Source of the DNA: JAVVEG01 sp032251455 | Lineage (GTDB): Bacteria > Pseudomonadota > Gammaproteobacteria > Pseudomonadales > Pseudohongiellaceae | Reading direction: 5' to 3' | Assembly: GCA_032251455.1 (NCBI GenBank) | Contig: JAVVEG010000031.1 | Span: forward strand, 1 to 21,357 | DNA length: 21,357 nt | In this document: positions 1 through 6,661 of the stretch, in pieces | Numbering within the stretch: the stretch's first letter is position 1 | How the letters are laid out: every line of letters begins with the position of its first letter | Translations under genes and position numbers: made by a program | Notes under the pieces: generated by a model | What the model was told of the DNA's origin: nothing | Seen by the model: the letters and a program-made list of their open reading frames with translations, nothing else | Database searches by the model: none

Positions 1-45
<45 letters not shown>

Positions 46-70
46 ATTCAAGTAATACCACTTCCAAGGC

Positions 71-95
71 AGCCCGACGATCGGGCTCGGCTTTT
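71..95 (+). terminator. Probable intrinsic terminator of the tRNA
   Basis: A perfect 7-bp stem (AGCCCGA 71-77, TCGGGCT 81-87) with a 3-nt loop is followed by CGGCTTTT. It lies 26 bp after the tRNA CCA, so it probably ends the tRNA transcript. The T-run is short and offset from the stem by four bases, so strength is uncertain. It lies between the two copies of the tRNA-end repeat. Confidence 0.55.
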
Positions 96-111
96 GCCCG
101 GCGCAGCCGCT

Positions 112-155
<44 letters not shown>

Positions 156-166
156 GGGTCCAACCC

Positions 167-1723
167 TTAACCGCTAGGTATTGAAGGCTCTGCTTTACCT
201 TCTAGAGTGGCTTGTACAAGTGGTCCTAAAAATTTCGTGAAGGGCTCTATGTTTTGGTTGGTACTTGCCTCTTCAAGAGCAGCCATATAGTCGTTACGCT
301 TTTCTAGCGGCACAATCGTCCAAGGGTAACCACCACTCGCAAGCATCGCATTCATTAAAAAACGCCCCATACGGCCATTGCCATCCATATAGGGGTGAAT
401 ATAAACAAATATAAAATGCCCCAGTACAACGCGCACAGCGGCATTTTCTTCCCCTTGTAATAACTCAAAGAATGCAGGCATTGCATCCCTCACGGCTTCT
501 TTACTTGGCGGCGTGTGCATGGAGCGGCGGATAAACACTGGGGCATTCCGATAACCTGCCAGATCAGCAGGCTTGTGAATACCAGCCGTTACTCCGGGCG
601 CAAACATTTCGCGATACCATACCCGATGATCGTTATCGACTGTTTCCCCTGCATTATGACCATCCAGTATCCGCTCTATGCTCTCACGCACGGCTTGATA
701 AGCTTGCCAATACCCTCGGGCGGCTAAAGCATTCAACCTTTCTTTATCATCGGTATTTTGTTCAGGGTTCCAGTCTCCAGTGCGAGCTCGGTTGATCAGT
801 TCTGGTGTTACGTGATAACCCTCGATAGAAAGCGAGTGATAGGCGTCCGTTACATACACATCTTCAATATGTTTCATGTAAGCGGTTTTATCGACTGTTT
901 GCGAAGGGGATGCTGGAAAGTGCGCTATCACTGTCTCCCGCATATCCTGCCACATAAGCCGAATACGATTTACGTATGGGGATTGTTCGCGCCGAGAGAA
1001 GCTTAGGCTAGATTGATATTCAAACGGGTCTGTTTCTCGCAAATCATACCCAGCCGCGCGCATTGTACCCATGATATTGTCGGCAATTTGATTGCGGCCA
1101 ATATTCCTGAATGCGCCAGCTAAACGGCCAGCGATAGAACTGTGTCCTCCCTCTAACAGTTGCTCTAGGACTTCGGACGCGTCACTAATCATTGACAATG
1201 CGGCGCGCATGTCCGTTGGGTTTTGAGTGAAGCTTTGTTTACTACAGGCAATCAATGCAGCGGAAAGGCTGTAGATGCGCAGCCCATTTTTGATGTTAAC
1301 TTGAGCAGGTTCAGGGAGCGAAGAACGGATATCCAAAAGTGACGTGCCATGAGGTAATGCTGTTACATTGTTCCGTGCCTTGGTGGCTCGAACTAATAGC
1401 TGTTTTGGTACAGTCATATTCTCGGTATGGAGCGCGATAGATTGCTCAGGTGACAAGCACCAATCGTCGCCTTTTAAGTGATTAAGGTAGGCTGCACAAA
1501 ATTGCCAAAAGGACGCATACCAAGCCGTGCTTTCCCCGCGCGTTTCATCGGGGTGTGCTGGCACGTACCAGCCCTTGATAACTTCCTCAAGGAAGCCATT
1601 TTGAACGAGGCGTTCACGGTGGGTGCGCGAGAGATCGGCAGAGCGTATGGCAACCGAGCCATTTGCCTGAAGGTTGTGAAGGGCTTCCAATGCATCAGCT
1701 AGTTTTTCAGAGGGGGTCGCCAT
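167..1723 (-). CDS. Fic-domain protein with AbiEi-like N-terminal half
   Basis: This 518-aa protein ends in a Fic domain. The active-site motif HPYMDGNGRMGR (443-454) is complete, with Tyr in place of the usual Phe. Fic enzymes usually transfer AMP from ATP to Ser, Thr or Tyr of target proteins. An upstream SLSIEG (297-302) fits the inhibitory motif (S/T)xxxE(G/N), placing it in the class whose auto-inhibitory helix precedes the Fic core. Residues 1-230 look like an AbiEi-type antitoxin/regulator: a winged-helix-like start (about 10-55, ending GFLEEVIKGWYVP) and a second domain (about 90-160). The N-terminal assignment is by eye. An in-frame TAA lies five codons upstream, so 1723 is the first possible ATG; no clear Shine-Dalgarno is seen. 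Four iterons lie directly upstream and may be its operator. Target and function are unknown; toxin, defence or regulatory roles are all possible. Confidence 0.88.
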   Translation of the reverse strand: MATPSEKLADALEALHNLQANGSVAIRSADLSRTHRERLVQNGFLEEVIKGWYVPAHPDETRGESTAWYASFWQFCAAYLNHLKGDDWCLSPEQSIALHTENMTVPKQLLVRATKARNNVTALPHGTSLLDIRSSLPEPAQVNIKNGLRIYSLSAALIACSKQSFTQNPTDMRAALSMISDASEVLEQLLEGGHSSIAGRLAGAFRNIGRNQIADNIMGTMRAAGYDLRETDPFEYQSSLSFSRREQSPYVNRIRLMWQDMRETVIAHFPASPSQTVDKTAYMKHIEDVYVTDAYHSLSIEGYHVTPELINRARTGDWNPEQNTDDKERLNALAARGYWQAYQAVRESIERILDGHNAGETVDNDHRVWYREMFAPGVTAGIHKPADLAGYRNAPVFIRRSMHTPPSKEAVRDAMPAFFELLQGEENAAVRVVLGHFIFVYIHPYMDGNGRMGRFLMNAMLASGGYPWTIVPLEKRNDYMAALEEASTNQNIEPFTKFLGPLVQATLEGKAEPSIPSG

Positions 1724-1734
1724 GGTGGTTTTAC

Positions 1735-1830
1735 TCGCTTATTGTGTGCCCCTACTGTTCGCTTATTGCGTTGTACCATTATTCGCTTATTATGTCGAGC
1801 AGTAATTCGCTTATTGTGCTTAATGGTGAT
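1735..1830. repeat. Four iterons with exact 24-bp period upstream of the fic gene
   Basis: TCGCTTATT starts at 1735, 1759, 1783 and 1807, exactly 24 bp apart. Each copy continues with a variant of GTG (GTG, GCG, ATG, GTG), then about 12 non-conserved bases. The array begins 12 bp upstream of the fic start codon, in its promoter/5' UTR region. I infer binding sites for a regulator, perhaps the N-terminal domain of the Fic protein itself. Twenty-four bp is not a whole number of helical turns, so the sites would not all lie on one DNA face. Confidence 0.8.
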
Positions 1831-1865
1831 GAGCCGCCAAGCCTGCATATTCTGGCCCATTCTGA

Positions 1866-2040
1866 TCACTGATTCCGGTTTGATCCAATCACCCATTCTG
1901 CAGGCAGGCTGAACAGGCGAACACCGTTTTTTTCAACCACATGCTGCTGATCCGGCAGACTGGCGCGTATATCGAGCAAGGACGTGCCGTGCGGTAGAAG
2001 TGTGACTTTGTTTTGGCACTGTCCAGTTTTCTGCATGAAT
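1866..2040 (-). pseudogene. Frameshifted fragment of a second AbiEi-like/Fic gene
   Basis: Read on the minus strand, 2040-2008 encodes IHAENWTVPKQ, matching Fic residues 98-108 (LHTENMTVPKQ). A different frame (2009-1866) then encodes KVTLLPHGTSLLDIRASLP and further residues through SLPAEWVIG to a TGA. This matches Fic 119-160 (NVTALPHGTSLLDIRSSLP, then SLSAALIAC). About ten codons are missing at the frame change and nothing of the Fic domain remains. It is therefore the decayed remnant of a paralogous gene, lying between the living fic gene and hipA. The similarity is clear but not identical, so this is not a recent duplication. Confidence 0.85.
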
Positions 2041-2081
2041 AGCGGCCGGGAGGTAAGCCTGCTTCTGAGCAGAGGGGCAGT

Positions 2082-3371
2082 TCATTTTGCGGTATCAATT
2101 TTGAAATCATCGTGAAGCCTGCGCCAGTGGGCTTTCAAGCCGGTTTTATGCTCGTCATTCATTGGAAGGGTCTGAAGCGCCTCAGGCCATAGTTCCCTTG
2201 CCTTACTCAGAGTGTCATCCAAATGTGGCTTGATTGCCCGCCATGGTAAGCCTGATTTATCTGCCCACGCTTGGAAGTGCGCCAGTGATACGATATGCCA
2301 TTCCTTCGTTTTGCCGAGGTTGAGCGCGTACTCGGTTTCATTTTCGATATAGACACTGGTTGTTACGATATCGTAGGCGGGAGAAAGCCGTGGTGTGATC
2401 CTGTCGGGGTATAGAAAGCTCCAGTTCTTGAGATGTGCATCCCCATTTGCCAGGAGAATATTCACCAGTAAGCGCCTTGCGAACTGTTGCGCGTCAGTCA
2501 GCCCGTCGCCGGAAAAGTCATAAATGACTTTTCCGATATTCTCGTAATTGGCAGAGGTGTATTTTTCGTGCGGGTACTTCACCAGAATCTGCGCAAAGTC
2601 TTCCATGTGGATACGCTGATTATCTGCACGGTCAAAGCGCTTGATGGCGAAGACCTCTTTCTCGTCGGGCAGGTTGATTTGTGGCAGATTATCGAGCTTA
2701 TCCAGCTCAACGAGCTTGATCTCAGGAATATCGATGCCACCGAGCCCAGCCAGTGACATGGCTGTGTATTCGTTAAGCGGTACAAATTTGTGCTTGGTCG
2801 ATGGCGTTTTGATGATCCAGTCACCCAGCACATCATCCTTGGATAAGTTATAGCGCCCATCCTTTTCCTTCATGGAAAATTTCATCTGCACGCCCGCCAG
2901 GGAAAACCTGTTTTCCTGAGTGAGTTTATCGAATTTAATCGCCTTGGCCTTTCCGTGTGTGTTCAGCACCCTGTCCAATAAATGGACAGGAACATCTTCA
3001 GGCTCCATAGGTTGGGCTTCGATAGCTCCTGGCAAATCTCCTCCGAGATAGGTGAGAATGTGAAACTCATTATCAACGTGCACCTTCAAGCCCTGCGCTA
3101 TCAGCTCGCGTAAAGCGCCCTCCGGCAGCAGGTTTGAAAGTACAGGGTGCAGCCGTTGATTCCGTGCCCATGGCTCTGCCATAAGCTTTGCCGCATTCGG
3201 AAACCTGGGGTGCGTAATCAGGCTGAATGTCGGGCGTTCAGGATTGTTTCTGAATGTCTCAGCAATGCTCAATACATTGCGGCCATTTTTAAACCCTGCA
3301 AGGTAGCCGATCAATACGCCATGAATGGTGAGCTGTAATACATTCACTTCATCATTTGCATCTGCGCTCAT
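2082..3371 (-). CDS. hipA: HipA-family serine/threonine kinase toxin (module 1)
   Basis: At 429 aa this is full length for HipA. The N-terminal subdomain (about 10-115) includes the conserved LLPEGALREL. The kinase part carries the phosphate-binding loop SLAGVQMKFS (157-166, Ser157 equivalent to the autophosphorylated serine region of E. coli HipA), IIKTP, EYTAMSLA (201-208), AIKRFDR (242-248), the catalytic-loop NGDAHLKNWSF (309-319, Asp311) and the metal-binding AYDIV (Asp334). E. coli HipA phosphorylates glutamyl-tRNA synthetase GltX and so halts translation; the substrate here is not known. Its start codon overlaps the stop of the upstream XRE gene by 4 bp (ATGA), implying translational coupling as in hipBA operons. 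All catalytic residues I looked for are present, so it appears active. Confidence 0.93.
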   Translation of the reverse strand: MSADANDEVNVLQLTIHGVLIGYLAGFKNGRNVLSIAETFRNNPERPTFSLITHPRFPNAAKLMAEPWARNQRLHPVLSNLLPEGALRELIAQGLKVHVDNEFHILTYLGGDLPGAIEAQPMEPEDVPVHLLDRVLNTHGKAKAIKFDKLTQENRFSLAGVQMKFSMKEKDGRYNLSKDDVLGDWIIKTPSTKHKFVPLNEYTAMSLAGLGGIDIPEIKLVELDKLDNLPQINLPDEKEVFAIKRFDRADNQRIHMEDFAQILVKYPHEKYTSANYENIGKVIYDFSGDGLTDAQQFARRLLVNILLANGDAHLKNWSFLYPDRITPRLSPAYDIVTTSVYIENETEYALNLGKTKEWHIVSLAHFQAWADKSGLPWRAIKPHLDDTLSKARELWPEALQTLPMNDEHKTGLKAHWRRLHDDFKIDTAK

Positions 3372-3703
3372 TCATCGTCTCCCAGCAATCCTTGCCACGG
3401 ATCATCGGCTAATGATTTGCTCTTTTCTTTTGCCGACTGGCTTGGGTCCCTGGGTTGCGTGGTGTCGTCGGCCAGTACAGCAAGGACGGTATTTAATTTC
3501 TCTTGAGGAATAAGCAGTATCTCGCTCTTGAGCCCTTTGGCAATCAACTCAAGGGTATCGAGCCGAGGATTGCCTTTGGATTCCAGTCGCTGATATTGCT
3601 GGCGGGATATACCAACGCGCAGCCTCATATCGTGCTGCTTGAGTGCCAGTGCTATGCGGCGTTTTTTGATTTGTTCGAGTAGTGAACTCATGATGAAACT
3701 CAT
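3368..3703 (-). CDS. hipB: HipB-like XRE antitoxin/repressor (module 1)
   Basis: This is a 111-aa protein with a Cro/C1-type helix-turn-helix (about 10-62: IALALKQHDMRLRVGISRQQYQRLESKGNPRLDTLELIAKGL). A charged, probably flexible C-terminal tail ends DDPWQGLLGDDE; the tail Trp recalls the C-terminal Trp of E. coli HipB, which inserts into HipA, but that equivalence is inference. HipB proteins neutralise HipA and repress their own promoter. Two starts are possible: 3703, whose ATG lies inside the inverted-repeat operator, or the in-frame ATG at 3691 (MSSLL). No strong Shine-Dalgarno distinguishes them. It overlaps hipA by 4 bp. Confidence 0.9.
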   Translation of the reverse strand: MSFIMSSLLEQIKKRRIALALKQHDMRLRVGISRQQYQRLESKGNPRLDTLELIAKGLKSEILLIPQEKLNTVLAVLADDTTQPRDPSQSAKEKSKSLADDPWQGLLGDDE

Positions 3704-3770
3704 ATATTGCTATTTATCTAATAGAACGCATATTAGTTTCTTTTTTGTATAACAGCAATATATAAGTTTC
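3695..3770. promoter_or_regulatory. Inverted-repeat operator of hipBA module 1
   Basis: GAAACTCATATATTGC (3695-3710) and GCAATATATAAGTTTC (3755-3770) form a 16-bp inverted repeat with one mismatch. A partial third copy (GCATATTAGTTTC) lies at 3728-3740. The repeats bracket the predicted promoter and the first possible hipB ATG, as expected for HipB autorepression by looping or cooperative binding. The region is strikingly AT-rich compared with its neighbours. Confidence 0.75.
3730..3758 (-). promoter_or_regulatory. Predicted sigma70 promoter of hipBA module 1
   Basis: On the minus strand TTGCTG (3758-3753) is followed by 17 bp and then TAATAT (3735-3730). The predicted start near 3722 gives a short leader to either hipB ATG. 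The promoter lies between the two operator arms, so a bound HipB would cover it. This is a prediction from consensus only. Confidence 0.6.
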
Positions 3771-3797
3771 TTTCGTGTAATTAGGGTGCATTTTATG

Positions 3798-3825
3798 ATA
3801 ATAGCAATCTATATATTGCTATTAT
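3798..3825. promoter_or_regulatory. Palindrome between the two hipBA modules
   Basis: ATAATAGCAAT (3798-3808) and ATTGCTATTAT (3815-3825) are perfect 11-bp arms around a 6-bp spacer. The AGCAAT/ATTGCT core is shared with the hipBA module 1 operator (3706-3711, 3754-3759), so it is probably an additional HipB site upstream of that promoter. It lies only 15 bp beyond the hipA stop of module 2, so a stem-loop in that mRNA is the alternative. Confidence 0.65.
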
Positions 3826-3839
3826 GTGTGGAGAGGCGC

Positions 3840-5138
3840 TCATTCCGTAGTGATAGAGAAAGGATTAAGAAACTGTCTTCCCCAAAAGAATGACCTGTCC
3901 ACGTCACTGAGTTCAGCTTCATCGCAGACCGCTTGCCAATGTTGCTCAATGGTTTCTATCAAATGCGCAAAGATGGCCCGCGCATTGTCGTCTGAGAGCA
4001 GGAAATGCTTTGCGGCTTCAAGGCACAGCTTTAACTGGCTGAGATTCTTGCTGCCTGATATCAGCATGGCCTGTGACGCTTCATTCCCGGAGCGGCCTTG
4101 CGGGCAAATGTCATAGGCTGGTGTCAGTGCCAGTTCCTTGCCGTTCCAGAATGCCGCATGGTTGCGGGCGTGGTCGTCAGTATTGCCGCATAGAATATTG
4201 AACACCAACCGGGAAAACAGCTCCCTCAGCGTCTCTTTGGGCTCAGAGAAGCGATGGCGAATGATTTCCGCCAGTTTCTCGTAACTGGCATAGCGCGCCA
4301 TCATGTCATCAAGGCCAAGTATTGTCAGCGCAGACACCATGGCCTTGCGTGACCACACCTTATCCCCTTGAGCAGAGATTGTTGGCAAACGATCGAAGCG
4401 TTCGATCAGAAGTACGTCTTTGTTGGCTGCTTTGGCCAATTTCACCGGCGCGACATTGAGCCCGGCCAGCTCTGCCAGGCGCATGGCGATAAATTCGGCT
4501 TTCACCACGCTGTAGAGATCGGTACTGGATGAAAATTTGGCGACGTATTTCTTGCCTTGGTCCTGAATCAGGGCTTTAGGCCGCGCACCGCCAATGGAAC
4601 TGCCATGGAACAATGCCTGATCCAGCTCAGGGGTAAGGGGCACGCCTTTTTCGACCCGTTCGGCCGATTCAATCAATTCTTCCATGCCGGCGTTATTTGC
4701 AGTACGGGGTACATACTCGGTGGGTGAGCGCTGAAAATCGAGTGCACCAATCCGGTCAGAGCCGGATTCCAGCAGATAAGTCAACTCGTCCAGTTCAGCG
4801 GTATCCGTACCAGCGCCCTTCAGCCCCAGCTTTTTATTGATAATGACCCGTCGTCCCCATGCATCGGGCGCGGCATCCCGAATACAGCCGGGCATGCCCA
4901 GCCCTTTGGGCAGGGGCAATATGCCTGCCTGCAAGGGCAATTCGGGTTCATAGATCGACATGACCGATTTGCCGTCGTTGATCCGTTCCAAATAACTTTT
5001 GCCGTAGTTGAACAGGACATTGCCCTGTCCACGAGACATGTCCGCTTCCAGTCGTCCTGCCACAATGGGCTTGGTTTCGCCGGGCAGCCAGATCCAGACA
5101 AATGCTTCTTTCTCGGTTTTATTGGCCTTAGAAGTCAT
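3840..5138 (-). CDS. hipA: HipA-family serine/threonine kinase toxin (module 2)
   Basis: This 432-aa HipA-family protein is clearly divergent from the module 1 copy. The N-terminal subdomain (about 12-100) includes LPLPKGLGMPG and DAAPDAWGRRVI. The kinase part has the loop GSSIGGARPKAL (179-190), YVAKFSSSTD (198-207), AEFIAMRLAELAGL (214-227), LLIERFDR (243-250), the catalytic GNTDDHARN (318-326) and metal-binding AYDIC (Asp343). All key residues are present. The GGARPK/NTDDHARN signature belongs to a broad HipA subfamily distinct from E. coli HipA; its substrate cannot be read from sequence. Its start overlaps the upstream antitoxin gene by 11 bp, indicating a coupled two-gene operon. Confidence 0.93.
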   Translation of the reverse strand: MTSKANKTEKEAFVWIWLPGETKPIVAGRLEADMSRGQGNVLFNYGKSYLERINDGKSVMSIYEPELPLQAGILPLPKGLGMPGCIRDAAPDAWGRRVIINKKLGLKGAGTDTAELDELTYLLESGSDRIGALDFQRSPTEYVPRTANNAGMEELIESAERVEKGVPLTPELDQALFHGSSIGGARPKALIQDQGKKYVAKFSSSTDLYSVVKAEFIAMRLAELAGLNVAPVKLAKAANKDVLLIERFDRLPTISAQGDKVWSRKAMVSALTILGLDDMMARYASYEKLAEIIRHRFSEPKETLRELFSRLVFNILCGNTDDHARNHAAFWNGKELALTPAYDICPQGRSGNEASQAMLISGSKNLSQLKLCLEAAKHFLLSDDNARAIFAHLIETIEQHWQAVCDEAELSDVDRSFFWGRQFLNPFSITTE

Positions 5139-5463
5139 CGCGCACCGCTTTGTTGCTGGCTTTTATCCGTTGTGGCAGCAGTGCGATTTTGTCCCGCGTG
5201 TGCTCGATATGCCGGGCAAGAGGTATGTTGTCCGGTTCAAACAGTTTTACGCCCACCAGTGTGGCGACTTCAAAGACCAGGCCAACGGCGCAGCTCATTT
5301 CGCCGTTTTCTATTTTTTGCAATGTTGCTCTGGAGATGCCGGCACGGTCGGCCAGGTTTGTTTCAGACCATTGGCGCTGCTTGCGCCCCAGCTTGATCTG
5401 CTCCCCCATGAGCACAGCGGCCTCCAGGGCATATTGGGAGTAGCTTCGTTGTTTTGCCATCAT
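5128..5463 (-). CDS. hipB: HipB-like XRE antitoxin/repressor (module 2)
   Basis: This is a 111-aa protein with a Cro/C1 helix-turn-helix at about 22-75 (IKLGRKQRQWSETNLADRAG, then ISRATLQKIENGE). It should bind and inhibit the overlapping HipA and repress the operon. Two adjacent ATG codons (5463 and 5460) are possible; TCAGG ends 5 bp before the first and 8 bp before the second, so both are served. A short basic C-terminal region (RIKASNKAVRDDF) follows the DNA-binding domain. It shows little similarity to the module 1 antitoxin, so the two modules are unlikely to be a recent tandem duplication. Confidence 0.9.
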   Translation of the reverse strand: MMAKQRSYSQYALEAAVLMGEQIKLGRKQRQWSETNLADRAGISRATLQKIENGEMSCAVGLVFEVATLVGVKLFEPDNIPLARHIEHTRDKIALLPQRIKASNKAVRDDF

Positions 5464-5491
5464 TTATGCCTGACGTAAAAAAGACTAAATA

Positions 5492-5606
5492 AATGGTCAT
5501 TAGGCTATCTAATGAATAGTAATGTAGCCATTTCTAGCAAGGGAATGCATGTCTGTCAAGGAGTTCATGACTATTATAATGGTCATTAAGCATGGTAATG
5601 CCCATT
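5492..5606. promoter_or_regulatory. Repeated AATGGTCATTA operator-like sites upstream of hipB module 2
   Basis: AATGGTCATTA occurs at 5492-5502 and again at 5578-5588. The second copy faces an inverted copy with one mismatch (TAATGCCCATT, 5596-5606) across a 7-bp spacer. The first faces a looser inverted match (TAATGTAGCCATT, 5520-5532). The pairs lie 29-143 bp upstream of the hipB start and are plausible autoregulatory operators. A TATAAT at 5575-5580 on the plus strand has no convincing -35 and no plus-strand gene behind it. Confidence 0.65.
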
Positions 5607-5657
5607 ATTATAGGCAATCTATAACAGGCCAGCGCTGTGCGCTGGATGGGCGTATTC

Positions 5658-5694
5658 AAGGCATCAGGCGTTCAGCCCTGCTCCTGGATGCCTT
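5658..5694. terminator. Stem-loop after the methyltransferase gene (weak terminator candidate)
   Basis: AAGGCATCAGG (5658-5668) pairs with CCTGGATGCCTT (5683-5694) with a single bulge. It sits 11 bp past the methyltransferase stop. There is no T-run on either strand, so intrinsic termination is doubtful; it may stabilise the mRNA 3' end. Confidence 0.35.
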
Positions 5695-5704
5695 TGCCAG
5701 CTTT

Positions 5705-6472
5705 CTATTTCCTGTACAGCACGACAAACTTGCTGGTATTGCCCTGAATGGATGGGTCGAAAACGCCGATTGTCAGTGGATCAGCCGGGTTCTTGTGCAG
5801 GTCGGAGCTGCGATAAAAAGTCAGGCCTGCTGCAGTTGCCAGCTCTGTGACCACGCTCTCTGCCACCCTGTGCAAGGTGCCACCTGCCTCTATTCCCGAT
5901 CCGGCCGGTGCAATATGATCAACCGCCAGCAATAGGCCACCTGGTTTCAGTATGCGCGCAATTTCATTGAATGTTTCGCTGGCATCCCCCAGGCTGACCC
6001 CGTTGGCCACAAAGCCAAGCTCATGCGGGCCGAGTATCCAGGTGACCAGATCGATTGAATTATCGGCTGCCTCAAGCTGATCAAAATTGGTGCGACTGAT
6101 GCGTATGTTCGGTAGCCGTCCGTTGGCGGTGCGAACCTGGGGTGCATCACCGATAAAATCGTCAAAGGAAGGGGGGTTCTGCATCACAACCGAACCGTTC
6201 GGTCCTACTGCACGAGCTAGAATTTCTGTGTAGTAGCCGCCTCCGGCTTCCATTTCAAAAACGGACATGCCCGTCTCCAGCCCAGCGAAAGACAGCACTT
6301 GTGCCGGTTTGCGACTCGCGTCATCAGCCACATCCGCACTCGGTCTATCCGGGTGCGAGAGCGCGGCGGCTACATCAGCTGCCGCTGACAGCGCGGGAGC
6401 GCTGACGCTGATCAGTGCGGCACAGGCAAGGCTGGCTGAGATGAATCGGGGATACTTTCGGGCGAAAAACAT
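5705..6472 (-). CDS. Exported class I SAM-dependent methyltransferase (COG4798-like)
   Basis: I place the start at 6472, giving 255 aa, because AGGAG precedes that ATG by 6 nt and a clear signal peptide follows (MFFARKYPRF, then a hydrophobic stretch ending ALSA, about residue 30). A longer frame reaches 6631 but would bury the signal. The body resembles predicted methyltransferases of the COG4798 type: SHPDRPSADVADDASRKP (39-56), SAM motif I VFEMEAGGGYYTE (71-83), an acidic post-II region and EIARILKPGGLLLAVDH. The motif has E-A-G-G-G, so SAM binding is likely. The substrate is unknown. Export of a SAM enzyme is unusual because SAM is cytosolic, yet the family often carries signal peptides. 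It is divergent from the metallopeptidase gene, with about 190 bp between starts. Confidence 0.82.
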   Translation of the reverse strand: MFFARKYPRFISASLACAALISVSAPALSAAADVAAALSHPDRPSADVADDASRKPAQVLSFAGLETGMSVFEMEAGGGYYTEILARAVGPNGSVVMQNPPSFDDFIGDAPQVRTANGRLPNIRISRTNFDQLEAADNSIDLVTWILGPHELGFVANGVSLGDASETFNEIARILKPGGLLLAVDHIAPAGSGIEAGGTLHRVAESVVTELATAAGLTFYRSSDLHKNPADPLTIGVFDPSIQGNTSKFVVLYRK

Positions 6473-6661
6473 GTTGGTCTCCTGCTGCTGGCGCAGCGCT
6501 GAAAGTTGAAACACGGGTACCTGGAATTCGAACAGCATTGCGGTAAGCAGGGCTGGAGTCAATATGTAAGTATACATTTCATAGCAAGCAGTGATTTGCT
6601 GTATTGCACCAGGGTGCTTAAGATGGCTCAAACAAATGGATAAGAAGGAATAGCGTCAACC

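Noticed and set aside
1735..1830. CRISPR array
   Set aside because: The period is only 24 bp with a conserved core of about 9-12 bases, far below repeat and spacer lengths, and there are no cas genes.
1699..1896. Small minus-strand protein with repeated NKR motifs
   Set aside because: The repeat comes from the DNA iterons; the frame overlaps the fic start out of frame and the fossil gene, and has no ribosome binding site.
5549..5935. 128-aa plus-strand ORF
   Set aside because: Most of it is antisense to the methyltransferase gene and the composition is not protein-like.
6473..6631. 53-codon N-terminal extension of the methyltransferase
   Set aside because: The internal ATG at 6472 has a good ribosome binding site and starts a signal peptide.
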